DNA of 64,000 nucleotides from Shinella sumterensis (GCF_004514425.2 NZ_MYFN02000002.1:475495-539494), one strand, 5' to 3'; positions 16,922-26,958 are shown, numbered from the stretch's first letter. Numbers and translations are program-made. The notes: generated by a model from the letters alone, not told the origin.

Positions 16922-17983
16922 ATGGAACTTGGTCTCTATACCTTTGCCGATGTCGATCCCAATGCCGCCGACAGGGGGCAGGAAGGAGAGCGGCGGCTGA
17001 AAGAGCTGCTGGAGGAGATCGAGCTTGCCGATCAGGTCGGGCTGGACGTGTTCGGGCTCGGCGAGCATCATCGTCCGGACTACGCGGCGTCTGCCCCCGC
17101 CGTCGTGCTGGCGGCGGCTGCGGCGCGCACGAGGACCATCCGGCTTTCCAGCGCGGTGACGGTTCTGTCGTCGGACGATCCGGTGCGTGTGTTCCAGCAG
17201 TTTTCGACCGTCGATCTCATTTCCGGCGGGCGGGCCGAGATCATGGCGGGGCGCGGTTCCTTCATCGAATCCTTCCCGCTGTTCGGCTATGCGCTCGACG
17301 ATTACGACAAGCTCTTCGAGGAGAAGCTGGATCTGCTCCTGGCGCTCAACGACAGCGAAAAGGTCTCGTGGAACGGCACCACGCGCGCGCCGCTGCCGGG
17401 GCTTGGCGTTTATCCGCGGCCCGTCCATGGCCGGCTGCCGATCTGGATCGCCGTCGGCGGCACGCCGCAATCGGTGGCGCGGGCGGGCGCCTATGGCCTG
17501 CCGCTGGCGCTTGCCATCATCGGCGGTACGCCTGCGCGCTATGCGCCGCTCTTCGACCTCTACCGCGAGGCCGCGCGCCGCGCGGGCCAGGATGCGGCGG
17601 GGCTGAAGACGAGCATCAACGTTCACGGCTTCATCGCCGACACGACGCAGGAGGCGGCCGACACGTTCTACGGCCCGCAGGCCGCGGTGATGAACCGCAT
17701 CGGCGGCGAGCGCGGCTGGGGACCGACCAGCCGGGCGCAGTTCGACCAGTCCATCGGGCCGGAGGGCCATCTGTTCCTGGGCGACCCGGAGACGGTGGCG
17801 CGCAAGATCGTGGCGCATCAGCGGATCTTCCGCAACGACCGCTTCCTGTTGCAGATGGCGATCGGGCTGATGCCGCATGACCGGCTTCTGCGCGGGATCG
17901 AACTTTACGGCACGAAGGTCGCGCCGCTGGTTCGCGAGATGCTGGCCGAGGAGAAGACGGCGGAGGCGTCCGCTTCCGCCTGA
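16922..17983 (+). CDS. LLM-class flavin-dependent oxidoreductase
   Basis: A 353-residue luciferase-like (F420/FMN) monooxygenase-family protein. It starts [11 protein letters not shown] and contains [39 protein letters not shown] and [16 protein letters not shown]. The fold binds FMN; substrates of this subgroup are mostly unknown. It follows the sigma factor by 81 bp and may or may not be in its operon. The upstream spacing lacks a strong ribosome-binding site, but the N-terminus matches the family. Confidence 0.88.
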   Translation: MELGLYTFADVDPNAADRGQEGERRLKELLEEIELADQVGLDVFGLGEHHRPDYAASAPAVVLAAAAARTRTIRLSSAVTVLSSDDPVRVFQQFSTVDLISGGRAEIMAGRGSFIESFPLFGYALDDYDKLFEEKLDLLLALNDSEKVSWNGTTRAPLPGLGVYPRPVHGRLPIWIAVGGTPQSVARAGAYGLPLALAIIGGTPARYAPLFDLYREAARRAGQDAAGLKTSINVHGFIADTTQEAADTFYGPQAAVMNRIGGERGWGPTSRAQFDQSIGPEGHLFLGDPETVARKIVAHQRIFRNDRFLLQMAIGLMPHDRLLRGIELYGTKVAPLVREMLAEEKTAEASASA

Positions 17984-18029
17984 CAGCGGCGCGCGGTTGT
18001 GCTAGGACGCCCCGCGAAAGAGAGATGCG

Positions 18030-18782
18030 ATGACCCTGGAGAATGACGAAGACCTGGAGGGCCTGAAAGCCATCGGGCGGATCTGCGCCAATGTGCTGCA
18101 GCATATGTCGACGGCCGCGCGGCCGGGCATGACCACCGGTGAACTCGACCTGATCGGCCGGCGCATGCTGGAGGAGGCGGGCGCCACCTCCGCACCGGAG
18201 AGCTGCTACAAGTTTCCGGGTGCGACCTGCATCAGCATCAACGAGGAAGTGGCGCACGGCATTCCCGGCGACCGCGTGATCCGGAACGGCGATCTCATCA
18301 ATATCGACGTTTCGGCGGTGCGGGACGGCTATTTCGCCGATACGGGCGCGTCCTTTACCATGGGCCGGTCGTCGCCGGCCGTCGAGCGCCTGTGCCGTGA
18401 CGGCAAGCGGGCGCTCTGGGTGGGGCTGAAGGAGGTCAAGGCCGGAAAGCCGTTCGCGCAGGTGGGCAACGCGATCGGCGAATTCGCCCGCAAGAACCGC
18501 TATACGCTGATCGCCAATCTTGCGAGCCACGGCGTCGGCCGGTCGCTGCACGAGGAGCCGGCGGAAATCGCGACCTGGCCCGACCCGCAGGAAAAGCGCC
18601 GCATGACGGAAGGGCTGGTCTTCACCGTGGAGCCGTTCCTGTCGCTCGGCGCCAACTGGGCGGGTAGCGGTGAGAAGGACGAGTGGACGCTCTACAGCGA
18701 GCCGAGCGCGCCGACGGTGCAGTTCGAGCATACCGTGGTGGCCACCCGCAACGGGCCGCTCGTCGTCACGCTGCCGGGCTGA
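18030..18782 (+). CDS. map: Type I methionine aminopeptidase
   Basis: A 250-residue pita-bread metallopeptidase. The five metal ligands are visible: two Asp in NIDVSAVRDGYFADTGASF, His in SHGVGRSLHEEP, Glu in FTVEPFL, and Glu in QFEHTVVATRNG. It removes the initiator Met from nascent proteins. Its isolated location and divergence (SAPESCYKFPGATCISINEE) suggest it could be a second map copy beside a housekeeping one elsewhere; this cannot be tested here. Confidence 0.92.
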   Translation: MTLENDEDLEGLKAIGRICANVLQHMSTAARPGMTTGELDLIGRRMLEEAGATSAPESCYKFPGATCISINEEVAHGIPGDRVIRNGDLINIDVSAVRDGYFADTGASFTMGRSSPAVERLCRDGKRALWVGLKEVKAGKPFAQVGNAIGEFARKNRYTLIANLASHGVGRSLHEEPAEIATWPDPQEKRRMTEGLVFTVEPFLSLGANWAGSGEKDEWTLYSEPSAPTVQFEHTVVATRNGPLVVTLPG

Positions 18783-18856
18783 GCCTTCAACGGCGCTGAT
18801 CGACGGATCAATTTATCTCGTTTGTTCGCCTGCTGCCGCGGTGCCATGGTCGCATC

Positions 18857-20047
18857 ATGACGCAGTGCACAAAATTCCTGTCCCGCGAGCCGGTCCGCGC
18901 CGCGCTATCCGGCGCGGTGGCGATGGCTGTTGCGATGGGCATCGGCCGGTTCTTCTACACACCCGTGCTGCCGGGCATGATGGCGGGGCTCGGCCTCGAC
19001 GCGGCTGAAGCCGGCGTGATCGCCGCGGCGAATTTCGCGGGCTACCTGCTGGGGGCGCTGCTCGCCGCGCAAGGCTGGGCCGCGAGGCGCGAGAGGCATC
19101 TGGCGGTCGGCGCGCTTGCCGCCACCGTGTTGTTGCTCTTTGCCATGGCGCTGGCGTCCGATGTCGCCGTTCTCTCCGTCATTCGGTTCCTGGCGGGGCT
19201 CGCCAGCGCCTTCGCCATGATCTTCACCTCCGGCATCGTGCTCTCCATCGGCCTCAGCCACGGCGATCCGCGTGTGCAGCGGGTGCATTTTTCCGGCGTC
19301 GGCTGTGGCATCGCGGTTTCGGCGCTGCTGGTTTATGGGCTGTCGCTGGTTCCGCCGACGGCGATTTCGCCATGGCGCATCGACTGGCTGGCCGGCGGGC
19401 TTCTGGGCGCTGCCGGCCTTGCTCTGGTCGTGCTGCTTCTGCCCAGTCCGGCCGCGCAGAGCGGCATCGGGCGCGAGCCGCCCATCCGATGGACGCGGCC
19501 GCTCGTCGCGTTGACGGCGAGCTATGGGTTGTTCGGCATCGGCTATGTCGTCACCGCCACCTTCATCGTGGCCATTGCGCGCGAGGGCGCCCATGATCCG
19601 CTGCTGGAATGCCTCACCTGGCTGGTGACAGGGGCGACGGCGGCGATCTCCCTCTTCGCTTGGCGCCCTGCCGAGCGCCGTCTCGGTATCGCGGCGACCT
19701 ATGTGGCGGCACTTCTGCTGGAGGTCGTCGGTGTCGCCGCGACCGTCGTGCTGCCGTTTCCGGCATCGGCCCTCATCGGCGGCGCGCTGCTCGGCTTCAC
19801 CTTCATGATCGTGACGGCTTACGGGTTGCAGCTCGGCCGCAGGCTGGCGAGCGAAAGCCCGCGCCAGGCGCTGGCGCTGATGACGGCCGCCTTCGGCGTC
19901 GGCCAGATCGTCGGTCCGCTCGGCGCCGGCGTGCTGGCCGCGCACACGGGCAGCTACGTGCTGCCCAGCCTCGTTGCAGCCGGCATCCTGCTGATCGCCG
20001 CGGTGACGGCCGCCGCCGGCGGAACGCTTTCCATTAAATCTCCGTAA
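18857..20047 (+). CDS. YbfB/YjiJ-family MFS transporter
   Basis: A 396-residue, very hydrophobic protein with about 12 predicted membrane segments. The family signature MAVAMGIGRFFYTPVLPGM lies at about residues 22-40, followed by GVIAAANFAGYLLGALLA. YbfB/YjiJ-family transporters have no firmly known substrate. It is transcribed alone, 75 bp after map and 95 bp before bacA. Confidence 0.88.
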   Translation: MTQCTKFLSREPVRAALSGAVAMAVAMGIGRFFYTPVLPGMMAGLGLDAAEAGVIAAANFAGYLLGALLAAQGWAARRERHLAVGALAATVLLLFAMALASDVAVLSVIRFLAGLASAFAMIFTSGIVLSIGLSHGDPRVQRVHFSGVGCGIAVSALLVYGLSLVPPTAISPWRIDWLAGGLLGAAGLALVVLLLPSPAAQSGIGREPPIRWTRPLVALTASYGLFGIGYVVTATFIVAIAREGAHDPLLECLTWLVTGATAAISLFAWRPAERRLGIAATYVAALLLEVVGVAATVVLPFPASALIGGALLGFTFMIVTAYGLQLGRRLASESPRQALALMTAAFGVGQIVGPLGAGVLAAHTGSYVLPSLVAAGILLIAAVTAAAGGTLSIKSP

Positions 20048-20142
20048 TGCCGGCGCACGGGAATTGTTGCGGCGCGCAAACTCCTCTAGATTCAGGGTGA
20101 ATTGGCGGTGCCGCTGCCGCTGAACGATCGAGAGTCTCGCCC

Positions 20143-21420
20143 TTGTTCCATTCCTTTTTCCCGCAGCCCAAGCTGTTCTTCTCGTCCTTCGTCGTCTGGT
20201 CGATCATCTGCATGGTGGTCTGGTATACGGTGGGGCCGCAAATGGGGGCGGCGATCGGCTTGCCGCCGCTGGCGCCCGGTGAGGCCGCGCCGCTCGGCTT
20301 CGCCTATTTCATCTCGCCCGACAATCTCTGGTTCTACCTGTATTTCGCGATCTTCGTCGCGATCTTCGGCGGGGCCTGGAAGCTGATCGCGCGTGACCAT
20401 CCCTGGACGAACTGGTCGATCTGGGGCACTGCGTTCCTCATCTTCATCGCCTATTTCACCGTGCAGGCCTATGTCGCCATCAACAACTGGCGCGGCCCGT
20501 TCTTCGACCTCTTCCAGAAAGGCCTGACCGGGCCCGGAAACGTCACCGCCACCGAATTGTGGGACATGCAGATCTACTTCCTGCAGATCGGTGCCGTCGC
20601 CGTCGTCATCAATGTCGTCACGGCCTTCTTCACCAACCACTACGTCTTCCGCTGGCGTACCGCGATGAACGACTACTACATGTCGCTCTGGCCGAAGCTG
20701 CGCCACATCGAAGGCGCCTCGCAGCGTGTGCAGGAAGACACGATGCGCTTCGCCAATATCGTCGAAGGCCTCGGCGTCGTCTTCATCAACTCCATCATGA
20801 CGCTCGTCGTGTTCCTGCCGCTGCTCTTCAAGCTGTCGGAACATATGGCGGATGTACCTATTCTCGGCGCCATTCCGCATTCGCTGTTCTGGCTTGCCAT
20901 CGGCTGGTCGATCTTCGGCACCGCGCTGCTGGCGCTCGCCGGCATCAAGCTGCCCGGCCTGCAATTCCGCAACCAGCGCGTCGAGGCGGCCTACCGTAAG
21001 GAACTCGTCTATGGCGAGGACGATGCGGACCGGGCACAGCCGGTCACGGTGCGGGAGCTGTTCAACAATGTGCGCAAGAACTACTTCCGCATGTACTGGC
21101 ACTATTGCTACTTCAACATTGCGCGCTTCGGCTACAACCAGCTCGACGGCAGCTTCCTCACCTTCATCCTGATCCCCACCGTTGCGGCGGGCAAGATCAC
21201 AATGGGCCTGTGGCAGCAGATCAGCACGGCCTTCGGGCAGGTGACGGATTCCTTCCAGTATCTCGTCAGCTACTGGTCGACGATCATCGAACTGCTGTCC
21301 ATCTACAAGCGTCTGAAAGCCTTCGAGGCGGCCATCGACGACAAGCCGCTGCCGGAAATCGACCAGCGTTACCTGGAGCGGGAAGCCGCCGAAGGCGAGC
21401 TTGCGGCCAACCGGCCGTAA
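20143..21420 (+). CDS. bacA: BacA/SbmA-family peptide transporter
   Basis: A 425-residue inner-membrane protein with several membrane segments and the SbmA/BacA signatures QAYVAINNWRGPFFDLFQK and TNHYVFRWRTAMNDYY. The reading frame opens with a TTG (20143), giving FHSFFPQPKLFFSSF, the expected BacA N-terminus; no ATG fits. BacA imports antimicrobial and nodule-specific peptides driven by the proton gradient. It is required for bacteroid survival in some legumes and for persistence of Brucella. Its C-terminal YWSTIIELLSIYKRLKAFE is fully intact. Confidence 0.93.
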   Translation: MFHSFFPQPKLFFSSFVVWSIICMVVWYTVGPQMGAAIGLPPLAPGEAAPLGFAYFISPDNLWFYLYFAIFVAIFGGAWKLIARDHPWTNWSIWGTAFLIFIAYFTVQAYVAINNWRGPFFDLFQKGLTGPGNVTATELWDMQIYFLQIGAVAVVINVVTAFFTNHYVFRWRTAMNDYYMSLWPKLRHIEGASQRVQEDTMRFANIVEGLGVVFINSIMTLVVFLPLLFKLSEHMADVPILGAIPHSLFWLAIGWSIFGTALLALAGIKLPGLQFRNQRVEAAYRKELVYGEDDADRAQPVTVRELFNNVRKNYFRMYWHYCYFNIARFGYNQLDGSFLTFILIPTVAAGKITMGLWQQISTAFGQVTDSFQYLVSYWSTIIELLSIYKRLKAFEAAIDDKPLPEIDQRYLEREAAEGELAANRP

Positions 21421-21450
21421 GGTTTCGGCTTTAACCCATCAGAAAAACGA

Positions 21451-22536
21451 TCAGAGGGTGGCTCCGGCCGCCCTCTTTTCCGTCGCAAGAATGTCCAGCG
21501 CCTGCGCATAGCTGACACAGGCGACATCCGCCTTGCCGCAGGTCTCGGTGAGGAAACGATCGAGCGCCCGCCAATAGGCACCGGCATTCATCTCGACGAA
21601 GTGGAAGCCGAGCTGGAGGGGGATGCGCGCGCCGTCATATTGTCGATTGAAGGCGTCGCGGTAGGCTTTCAGCGTGCTGTCCTCGAAGGTGGAACTCTTG
21701 TCCGGGTTCTCCTTGCCCTTGGAGTGGCGGACATAGAGATTGTAATCCATCGCGATGACCGGGCGCTGCGAGGCGCCTTCGGGAATGAGCGGCAGGCCGA
21801 AGCGGGCGATATCGCCGCTCGTGACCGGCATGGCCGGTCCCTTGGTCACGAGGCTTGCATCATAGGTGAAGCCCTTCGCCTCCAGCGCCTTGACGAGGCC
21901 GGGGCCGGCCGAGAGGTAGGGCGCGCGAAAACCCTTGATGTCCTCCGTCACGAAGCGCTGCCAGTCGGCGGGCTCGCGCTCGGGCGCACCGGCATTGCGC
22001 CAGCCGTTCTTCAGCGCATCGGCGAAGAAGGTGAATTCGGCCGTCCAGTCCTTCTCGCTCCATTTGCCGCCATCGAAATGGCCGCAGGCATGGCTGCCGA
22101 TATCGTGGCCTTCCTCCTTCGCCATCCAGATTTCGCTTAGCCTGAGCAGCGTATCCTGCCTGTCGGGCGAGAAGCCCACATTCGAGCGGCCGCGCTTTTC
22201 ATGCGGCGCCTGGTAGGTCGCGCGGTCCTCGCGCGGAAAGAGGAAGGTGCAGGAGAGGAAATAGGTGAAATGTGCGCCGGTGCGCTTGGCCATGGCGCGG
22301 CTCTTCTCCCAGAGCGCATTGTCATGCGCGCCGTCGAAGGAGACGATGACGAGCTGCTTGCGCTTGACCGTTTCGCCGGCCTTGTCCTCGGCGAGCGCCG
22401 GCGCAGCCGCCATGGCTGCGGAAAGGCAAAGAAGGACGAAACGAGACGAAAACAACGACAAGAGGACCACCCGCGACAATTTGCAAAGGGTTCGTCTTCG
22501 ATTGTGAATGCGGCAATCCTTTGATCGGGCTGGCAT
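21451..22536 (-). CDS. Secreted polysaccharide deacetylase-like protein
   Basis: A 361-residue protein with a signal-peptide-like N-terminus: a basic stretch, then VVLLSLFSSRFVLLCLSAAM and cleavage near AAAPALAED. NodB-fold motifs are the Asp in IVSFDGAHDN, the two His in GHDIGSHACGHFDG, and FRAPYLSAGPG. It presumably deacetylates a periplasmic or surface glycan, substrate unknown. The ATG at 22536 follows GGAG at 5-bp spacing; TTG 22479 and GTG 22470 would give a shorter, more typical signal peptide. It is divergent from the NnrU gene. Confidence 0.8.
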   Translation of the reverse strand: MPARSKDCRIHNRRRTLCKLSRVVLLSLFSSRFVLLCLSAAMAAAPALAEDKAGETVKRKQLVIVSFDGAHDNALWEKSRAMAKRTGAHFTYFLSCTFLFPREDRATYQAPHEKRGRSNVGFSPDRQDTLLRLSEIWMAKEEGHDIGSHACGHFDGGKWSEKDWTAEFTFFADALKNGWRNAGAPEREPADWQRFVTEDIKGFRAPYLSAGPGLVKALEAKGFTYDASLVTKGPAMPVTSGDIARFGLPLIPEGASQRPVIAMDYNLYVRHSKGKENPDKSSTFEDSTLKAYRDAFNRQYDGARIPLQLGFHFVEMNAGAYWRALDRFLTETCGKADVACVSYAQALDILATEKRAAGATL

Positions 22537-22603
22537 TATCGCTCCGCGACGGATATTCCTGCGCAAACGGCCTTGGGCCGAAGGTTCATCATGGGGCATT
22601 ATC

Positions 22604-23188
22604 ATGACGCTGCTCGTCGCCGGTCTCGTTCTCTTCATCGCCACGCATCTGCTGCGGCCCATCGCGCCGGGGCTGCGCAATGCCGCCATCGCCGCGCTTG
22701 GCAAGCCGGGCTGGATGGCGCTGCACGGCATCGCCTCGCTCGTAAGCCTTGCGCTCATCGCCTACGGCTTCGTCGTGGCGCGCGAGAATGGTGGCCAGAT
22801 GCTCTATTACCCGCCGACATTCCTGTCGCATATCGCGCTGACGCTGATGCTGATCGCCTCGATCTGTCTCGTCGCCGGGTTCCTCCCGGCCGGCCATATC
22901 CGCACGAAGCTGAAGTTCCCCATCCTCGTGGCCATCAAGATCTGGGCGCTGGCGCATCTCCTCGCCAACGGCGAGAGCTATTCCGTGCTGCTCTTCGTGA
23001 CCGTCCTCGCCTGGGCGGTGATCCTGCGCATCACGCTGAAGAAGCGCATCGCCACCGGCGAGACGAAACTGCCGGTCTTCGTGTCGGCGAAATACGATGC
23101 GATTTCCGTCGTCATCGGCCTCGTGCTTTACCTCGCGATCGTCTTCGAGCTTCACGAGTGGGTGATCGGCGTCTCTCCGCTGCCGTGA
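22604..23188 (+). CDS. NnrU-like membrane protein
   Basis: A 194-residue protein with about five to six hydrophobic segments, including the opening LLVAGLVLFIATHLLRPIAPG and LALIAYGFVVARENGGQMLYYPP. It matches the NnrU family, first noted near nitric-oxide/nitrite reduction genes but now found widely. No denitrification genes are nearby, so no role is assigned. The start at 22604 places the first membrane segment at the N-terminus; the open frame before it overlaps the deacetylase 5' end on the other strand. Confidence 0.8.
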   Translation: MTLLVAGLVLFIATHLLRPIAPGLRNAAIAALGKPGWMALHGIASLVSLALIAYGFVVARENGGQMLYYPPTFLSHIALTLMLIASICLVAGFLPAGHIRTKLKFPILVAIKIWALAHLLANGESYSVLLFVTVLAWAVILRITLKKRIATGETKLPVFVSAKYDAISVVIGLVLYLAIVFELHEWVIGVSPLP

Positions 23189-23289
23189 TTGCGGGCTGAA
23201 CCGGCGCTTTTCGCGCCTGCCCCCTTACAACGCGGCCAAAATGGAGTAGAAGGCGCGAACTCCAATCGTCAGCAAGAGCCGGGCAGGGA

Positions 23290-23961
23290 ATGGTAAATCA
23301 GGACGACAGCTTTATCCGCGAGGTGAATGAGGAACTGCGCTCGGATCAGATGCGACTGGTCTGGAAGCGTTTCGGACGCATCCTCATCGGCATTGCCGTG
23401 CTCGTCGTTCTCGGCACGATCGGCAAGGTGAGCTACGAATACTGGCGGGATTCGCAAGCATCCGCCGCCGGCGACGAGTTCCTGGCCGCGCTGACACTGG
23501 CCCGCGACGGCAAGAAGGACGAGGCGCTCGCAGCGCTCGGCAAGCTGGAGCAGGAAGGCTTCGGCTCTTATCCCGTGCTCGCCCGCATGCGCTCGGCCTC
23601 GCTGCTCGCCGAGACGGATACGCAAGGCGCCGTCAACGCCTTCACCGCCATCGCCAAGGATACGTCCGTGCCGCAGCCGGTGCGCGACGCCGCCCGCCTG
23701 CGTGCCGCCTATCTGCTGGTCGATACCGGAACCTACGAGCAGGTTTCCGCCGAAGTCGAGCAGCTGACGACGCCGCAGAGCGCCACGCGCCATTCCGCGC
23801 GCGAGGTTCTCGGCCTCTCCGCCTACAAGCATGGGGATTATGCGCGCGCCAAGGAATGGTTCGACGCGATCCTCAACGACAACGAGACGCCGCGCAACGT
23901 CGCCAACCGCGCGCAGATGCTGCTTGACCTGATTGCGGCAAGCGGCAAGCTGTCCTCCTGA
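23290..23961 (+). CDS. YfgM-like membrane-anchored TPR protein
   Basis: A 223-residue protein. A short cytoplasmic N-terminus is followed by one membrane segment at about residues 32-50 (ILIGIAVLVVLGTIG) and a periplasmic domain with TPR-like helices (AAGDEFLAALTLARDGKKDEA). It corresponds to the YfgM/DUF2133-type ancillary factor of the SecYEG translocon. The neighbour der supports this: in gammaproteobacteria yfgM, bamB and der are adjacent, although bamB is absent here. It is in an operon with der, 36 bp apart. Confidence 0.85.
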   Translation: MVNQDDSFIREVNEELRSDQMRLVWKRFGRILIGIAVLVVLGTIGKVSYEYWRDSQASAAGDEFLAALTLARDGKKDEALAALGKLEQEGFGSYPVLARMRSASLLAETDTQGAVNAFTAIAKDTSVPQPVRDAARLRAAYLLVDTGTYEQVSAEVEQLTTPQSATRHSAREVLGLSAYKHGDYARAKEWFDAILNDNETPRNVANRAQMLLDLIAASGKLSS

Positions 23962-23997
23962 TCCGGCGTTTACCGGACACCGAAACGGAACTGATCC

Positions 23998-25431
23998 ATG
24001 AGCTTCACCGTCGCCATTGTCGGACGCCCGAATGTCGGCAAGTCCACCCTGTTCAACAGGCTCGTGGGCAAGAAGCTTGCGCTGGTCGACGACACGCCCG
24101 GCGTGACGCGTGACCGCCGCCCGGGCGATGCGCGCCTCATCGACCTGAAATTCCGCATCGTCGACACGGCGGGCCTTGAAGAGGCCGCGCCGGACACCTT
24201 GCAGGGCCGCATGCGCGCCCAGACGGAAGCTGCCATCGACGAGGCCGACCTGTCGCTTTTCGTGGTGGATGCCAAGATGGGCCTGACACCCGTCGACCAG
24301 GCGCTTGCCGAAATGCTGCGCAAGAAGGGCAAGCCCGTCGTTCTCGTCGCCAACAAGTCGGAAGCCCGCGGTTCCGACGGCGGTTTCTATGACGCCTTCA
24401 CGCTCGGGCTTGGCGAGCCGACGCCGATTTCGGCCGAACACGGCCAGGGCATGCTCGACCTGCGCGACGCCATCGTCGCCGCCATCGGCGAGGAGCGCGC
24501 CTATCCGGAAGACGACGAGGCCGTCACCAATATCGACCTGCGCGCGGAAGCCGCCGAGCAGGGCATCGAGCGCGATGACGATTACGAGCCGGAATATGAC
24601 GAGACGAAGCCGCTGCGCGTGGCCATCGTCGGCCGGCCGAATGCCGGCAAGTCGACGCTGATCAATCGTTTCCTCGGTGAGGATCGGCTGCTCACCGGCC
24701 CGGAGGCGGGCATCACGCGCGATTCCATCTCCGTCGACTGGAGCTGGAACGGCCGCACGATCAAGATGTTCGACACGGCCGGCATGCGGCGCAAGGCGCG
24801 CGTGCAGGAGAAGCTGGAGAAGTTGTCCGTCGCCGATGGCCTGCGCGCCATCCGCTTCGCCGAGACTGTCGTCATCGTCTTCGATTCCACCATTCCCTTC
24901 GAAAAGCAGGATCTGCAGATCGTCGACCTCGTATTGCGCGAGGGCCGGGCTGCCGTGCTCGCCTTCAACAAGTGGGACCTGATCGACGATCCGCAGGCGG
25001 TGCTGGCGGATCTGCGCGAGAAGACGGATCGGCTGTTGCCGCAGGCGCGCGGTATCCGCGCCGTTCCCGTTTCCGGCCAGACCGGCCGCGGCCTCGACAA
25101 GCTGATGCAGGCCGTGATCGACACGGACCGCACCTGGAACCGCCGCATCTCCACCGCCAAGCTCAACCGCTGGCTCGATGCGCAGCAGACCCAGCATCCG
25201 CCGCCGGCCGTTTCCGGCCGCCGCCTGAAGCTGAAATACATGACGCAGGTGAAGGCCCGCCCGCCGGGCTTCATGATCTCCTGCACGCGTCCCGATGCCG
25301 TGCCGGAATCCTATATCCGCTACCTCACCAACGGCCTGCGCAACGACTTCAACATGCCGGGCGTGCCGATCCGCATCCACTTCAGGGCAACGGACAATCC
25401 GTATGCCTCGAAGGCGAAGAAGAAGCGCTGA
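23998..25431 (+). CDS. der: GTPase Der (EngA), ribosome biogenesis
   Basis: A 477-residue double-GTPase. The first G-domain P-loop [14 protein letters not shown] lies at residues 9-22 and the second, [14 protein letters not shown], at about 210. The other G motifs are visible ([33 protein letters not shown]), and a C-terminal KH-like domain ends in basic ASKAKKKR. Der is essential for 50S subunit assembly. The last 50 bp overlap the 3' end of the convergent AraC-type gene. Confidence 0.97.
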   Translation: MSFTVAIVGRPNVGKSTLFNRLVGKKLALVDDTPGVTRDRRPGDARLIDLKFRIVDTAGLEEAAPDTLQGRMRAQTEAAIDEADLSLFVVDAKMGLTPVDQALAEMLRKKGKPVVLVANKSEARGSDGGFYDAFTLGLGEPTPISAEHGQGMLDLRDAIVAAIGEERAYPEDDEAVTNIDLRAEAAEQGIERDDDYEPEYDETKPLRVAIVGRPNAGKSTLINRFLGEDRLLTGPEAGITRDSISVDWSWNGRTIKMFDTAGMRRKARVQEKLEKLSVADGLRAIRFAETVVIVFDSTIPFEKQDLQIVDLVLREGRAAVLAFNKWDLIDDPQAVLADLREKTDRLLPQARGIRAVPVSGQTGRGLDKLMQAVIDTDRTWNRRISTAKLNRWLDAQQTQHPPPAVSGRRLKLKYMTQVKARPPGFMISCTRPDAVPESYIRYLTNGLRNDFNMPGVPIRIHFRATDNPYASKAKKKR

Positions 25432-26239
25432 TTTTCGGATCGGGCCTGACGTGTCCGCGGATCGCGCTTGGCGCAAAGCCGAAGCGCGCGCGAAACCGCG
25501 CGGCAAAACGGGATTGCGATTCGTAGCCGACCGCCTCCGCGATGCGCAGGATCGAAAGATCCGTCGATTGCAGGAGCTGCATGGCGATGGACATGCGCAC
25601 ATCGATCAGCAGCGACTGGAGCGACCATTTTTCCGCCGCGAGCTTGCGCCGCAAGGTCGCCTCGCTGGCGCCGATGAGGCGGCAGAGCCGCGCGCTCGTC
25701 CAGTCCCCGTCCGGTTCATTGGAGATGAGGTCGCGGACGCGGTCGCTGAAGCCGGGTGGTCTCGGCCGGGCGAAGCGCCCACCGGCCAGATCGAGCCAGA
25801 GCAGCAGTTCGCCGAGGCGGTGGCGGGCAATCTCGACCGGGATGCTGCCCGGCTCGGTGATCGCCTGCGCGCAATCGGCGAAGGCCTCATGGAACCCCTT
25901 GTGGGGGCTGTGGACCGGGAAAGCGCGGGGGAAGGGCCGGCCTTGTCCAGCCTTGGCGGCGAAGGCGGCCACGGTCTCCGGCTCGAAGGCGATCCAGCGC
26001 GCCTCATAGGCGTGCTCGCCCTCGGCCGCATTCACCACATCGAAGGTCTCTCCCGGGGCAAGCGCAATGCATCCGCCGGCCGGCACCACCCATTCGTCTT
26101 CGCCGCTGCGCAGGATCTTCGTACCGCGCTCGACAAGGATAAGGGCCGGGCGATTGATCAGGATATTGGCATAGCGCAGCCGGTTGTACTGCACGATGCG
26201 CGCGGAAGCGCCGATATCGGGGCGTATGGCGATGCTCAT
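25382..26239 (-). CDS. AraC-family transcriptional regulator
   Basis: A 285-residue protein. The N-terminal cupin-like sensor part (about 1-150) contains [11 protein letters not shown] and [18 protein letters not shown]. The C-terminal double-HTH AraC domain contains [21 protein letters not shown] and the second-helix region [25 protein letters not shown]. The C-terminal tail past the HTH is disordered and is encoded by bases overlapping der. Target and inducer are unknown; it is monocistronic. Confidence 0.85.
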   Translation of the reverse strand: MSIAIRPDIGASARIVQYNRLRYANILINRPALILVERGTKILRSGEDEWVVPAGGCIALAPGETFDVVNAAEGEHAYEARWIAFEPETVAAFAAKAGQGRPFPRAFPVHSPHKGFHEAFADCAQAITEPGSIPVEIARHRLGELLLWLDLAGGRFARPRPPGFSDRVRDLISNEPDGDWTSARLCRLIGASEATLRRKLAAEKWSLQSLLIDVRMSIAMQLLQSTDLSILRIAEAVGYESQSRFAARFRARFGFAPSAIRGHVRPDPKISASSSPSRHTDCPLP

Positions 26240-26265
26240 CCGATCCTTCCTGTTCCTGCCCGAGC

Positions 26266-26372
26266 CTAGAGCATTTCCGGTGAACTCCGGTTCACCGGAA
26301 ATGCTCTAGATTCCTGTTTTTACCGCATTATCCGACGCCGAAGCGGCTTCGCTTCGGCTGGAAATGCTCTAG
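26266..26372. repeat. RIME1-like rhizobial intergenic mosaic element
   Basis: A 107-bp element with two palindromes. The first has perfect 20-bp arms at 26266-26285 and 26290-26309 around a 4-base loop. The second has 9-bp arms (GCCGAAGCG) at 26337-26345 and 26350-26358. The outer motif CTAGAGCATTTCC at the left end recurs inverted at the right end (26360-26372). Length and double-palindrome layout match RIME1 elements of Rhizobiaceae. It sits between two convergent genes' ends and could form strong RNA stems on either transcript. Confidence 0.75.
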
Positions 26373-26406
26373 CCTTTCGCGGCCGGGCCGGGCAAGACGT
26401 CGGCCG

Positions 26407-26958
26407 TCACCGCTTGCCCTTGGCGGAGATGGTCGCGGTGGCAAGCGCATTCATGTTGCTCACGAAGCCGACCATGGCGGGCGTCGCGTTGTCGGGCACC
26501 GGCAGCGTGTCGATGCCGAGCGCTTTCACGGTGATGGTGTAATCGTGCTCCGGTCCTTCCGGCGGGCAGGCGCCGAGGAAGCCGGGTGCCCCCATATCCG
26601 TCGGCGTCATGCGTGCGCCATCCGGTATCCTGGCTTTGCCGCTGCCCGCGCCGGCAGGGAGCGAGGTTGCGTCCGCCGGCAGGTCCACCACGACCCAGTG
26701 CCACCAGCCGGAGCCTGTCGGGGCATCCTTGTCATAGATCGTCACCACGAAACTCTTCGTGCCCTCGGGCGCGTTGGACCAGTGGATATCGGGTGAGAGA
26801 TTTTCCCCCGTGCAGCCCATGATGTCGGAGAACTGTGCCGGCTGGACGCGGCCCGAAGCAAAGGCCTCGCTGGTGACGGTGAAATCGGCCGCATGGACGG
26901 CGAGTGGGCAAAAGGCGAGGGCAGCGGCGAGGGTCGCCATGCAGCGGGATATGATCAT
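26407..26958 (-). CDS. Secreted YbhB/YbcL (PEBP, Raf-kinase-inhibitor-like) protein
   Basis: A 183-residue protein with a signal peptide (MATLAAALAFCPLAVHA, cleavage before ADF) and the PEBP domain: GENLSPDIHWSNAPEGTKSF, IYDKDAPTGSGWWHWVVVD and PEGPEHDYTITVKAL. PEBP folds bind anionic ligands; the role of bacterial periplasmic members is not settled. The start follows AGGAAAG. The frame is open upstream to 27054, overlapping kdgK, and is not part of the gene. Confidence 0.88.
   Translation of the reverse strand: MIISRCMATLAAALAFCPLAVHAADFTVTSEAFASGRVQPAQFSDIMGCTGENLSPDIHWSNAPEGTKSFVVTIYDKDAPTGSGWWHWVVVDLPADATSLPAGAGSGKARIPDGARMTPTDMGAPGFLGACPPEGPEHDYTITVKALGIDTLPVPDNATPAMVGFVSNMNALATATISAKGKR

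Noticed and set aside
15521-17878. 785-codon open frame antisense to the sigma factor and LLM genes
   Set aside because: It spans two well-supported genes on the other strand and translates to Arg-rich sequence without domains.
23269-25602. 777-codon frame antisense to the YfgM-like gene and der
   Set aside because: Shadow of two certain genes; no domain and no ribosome-binding site of note.
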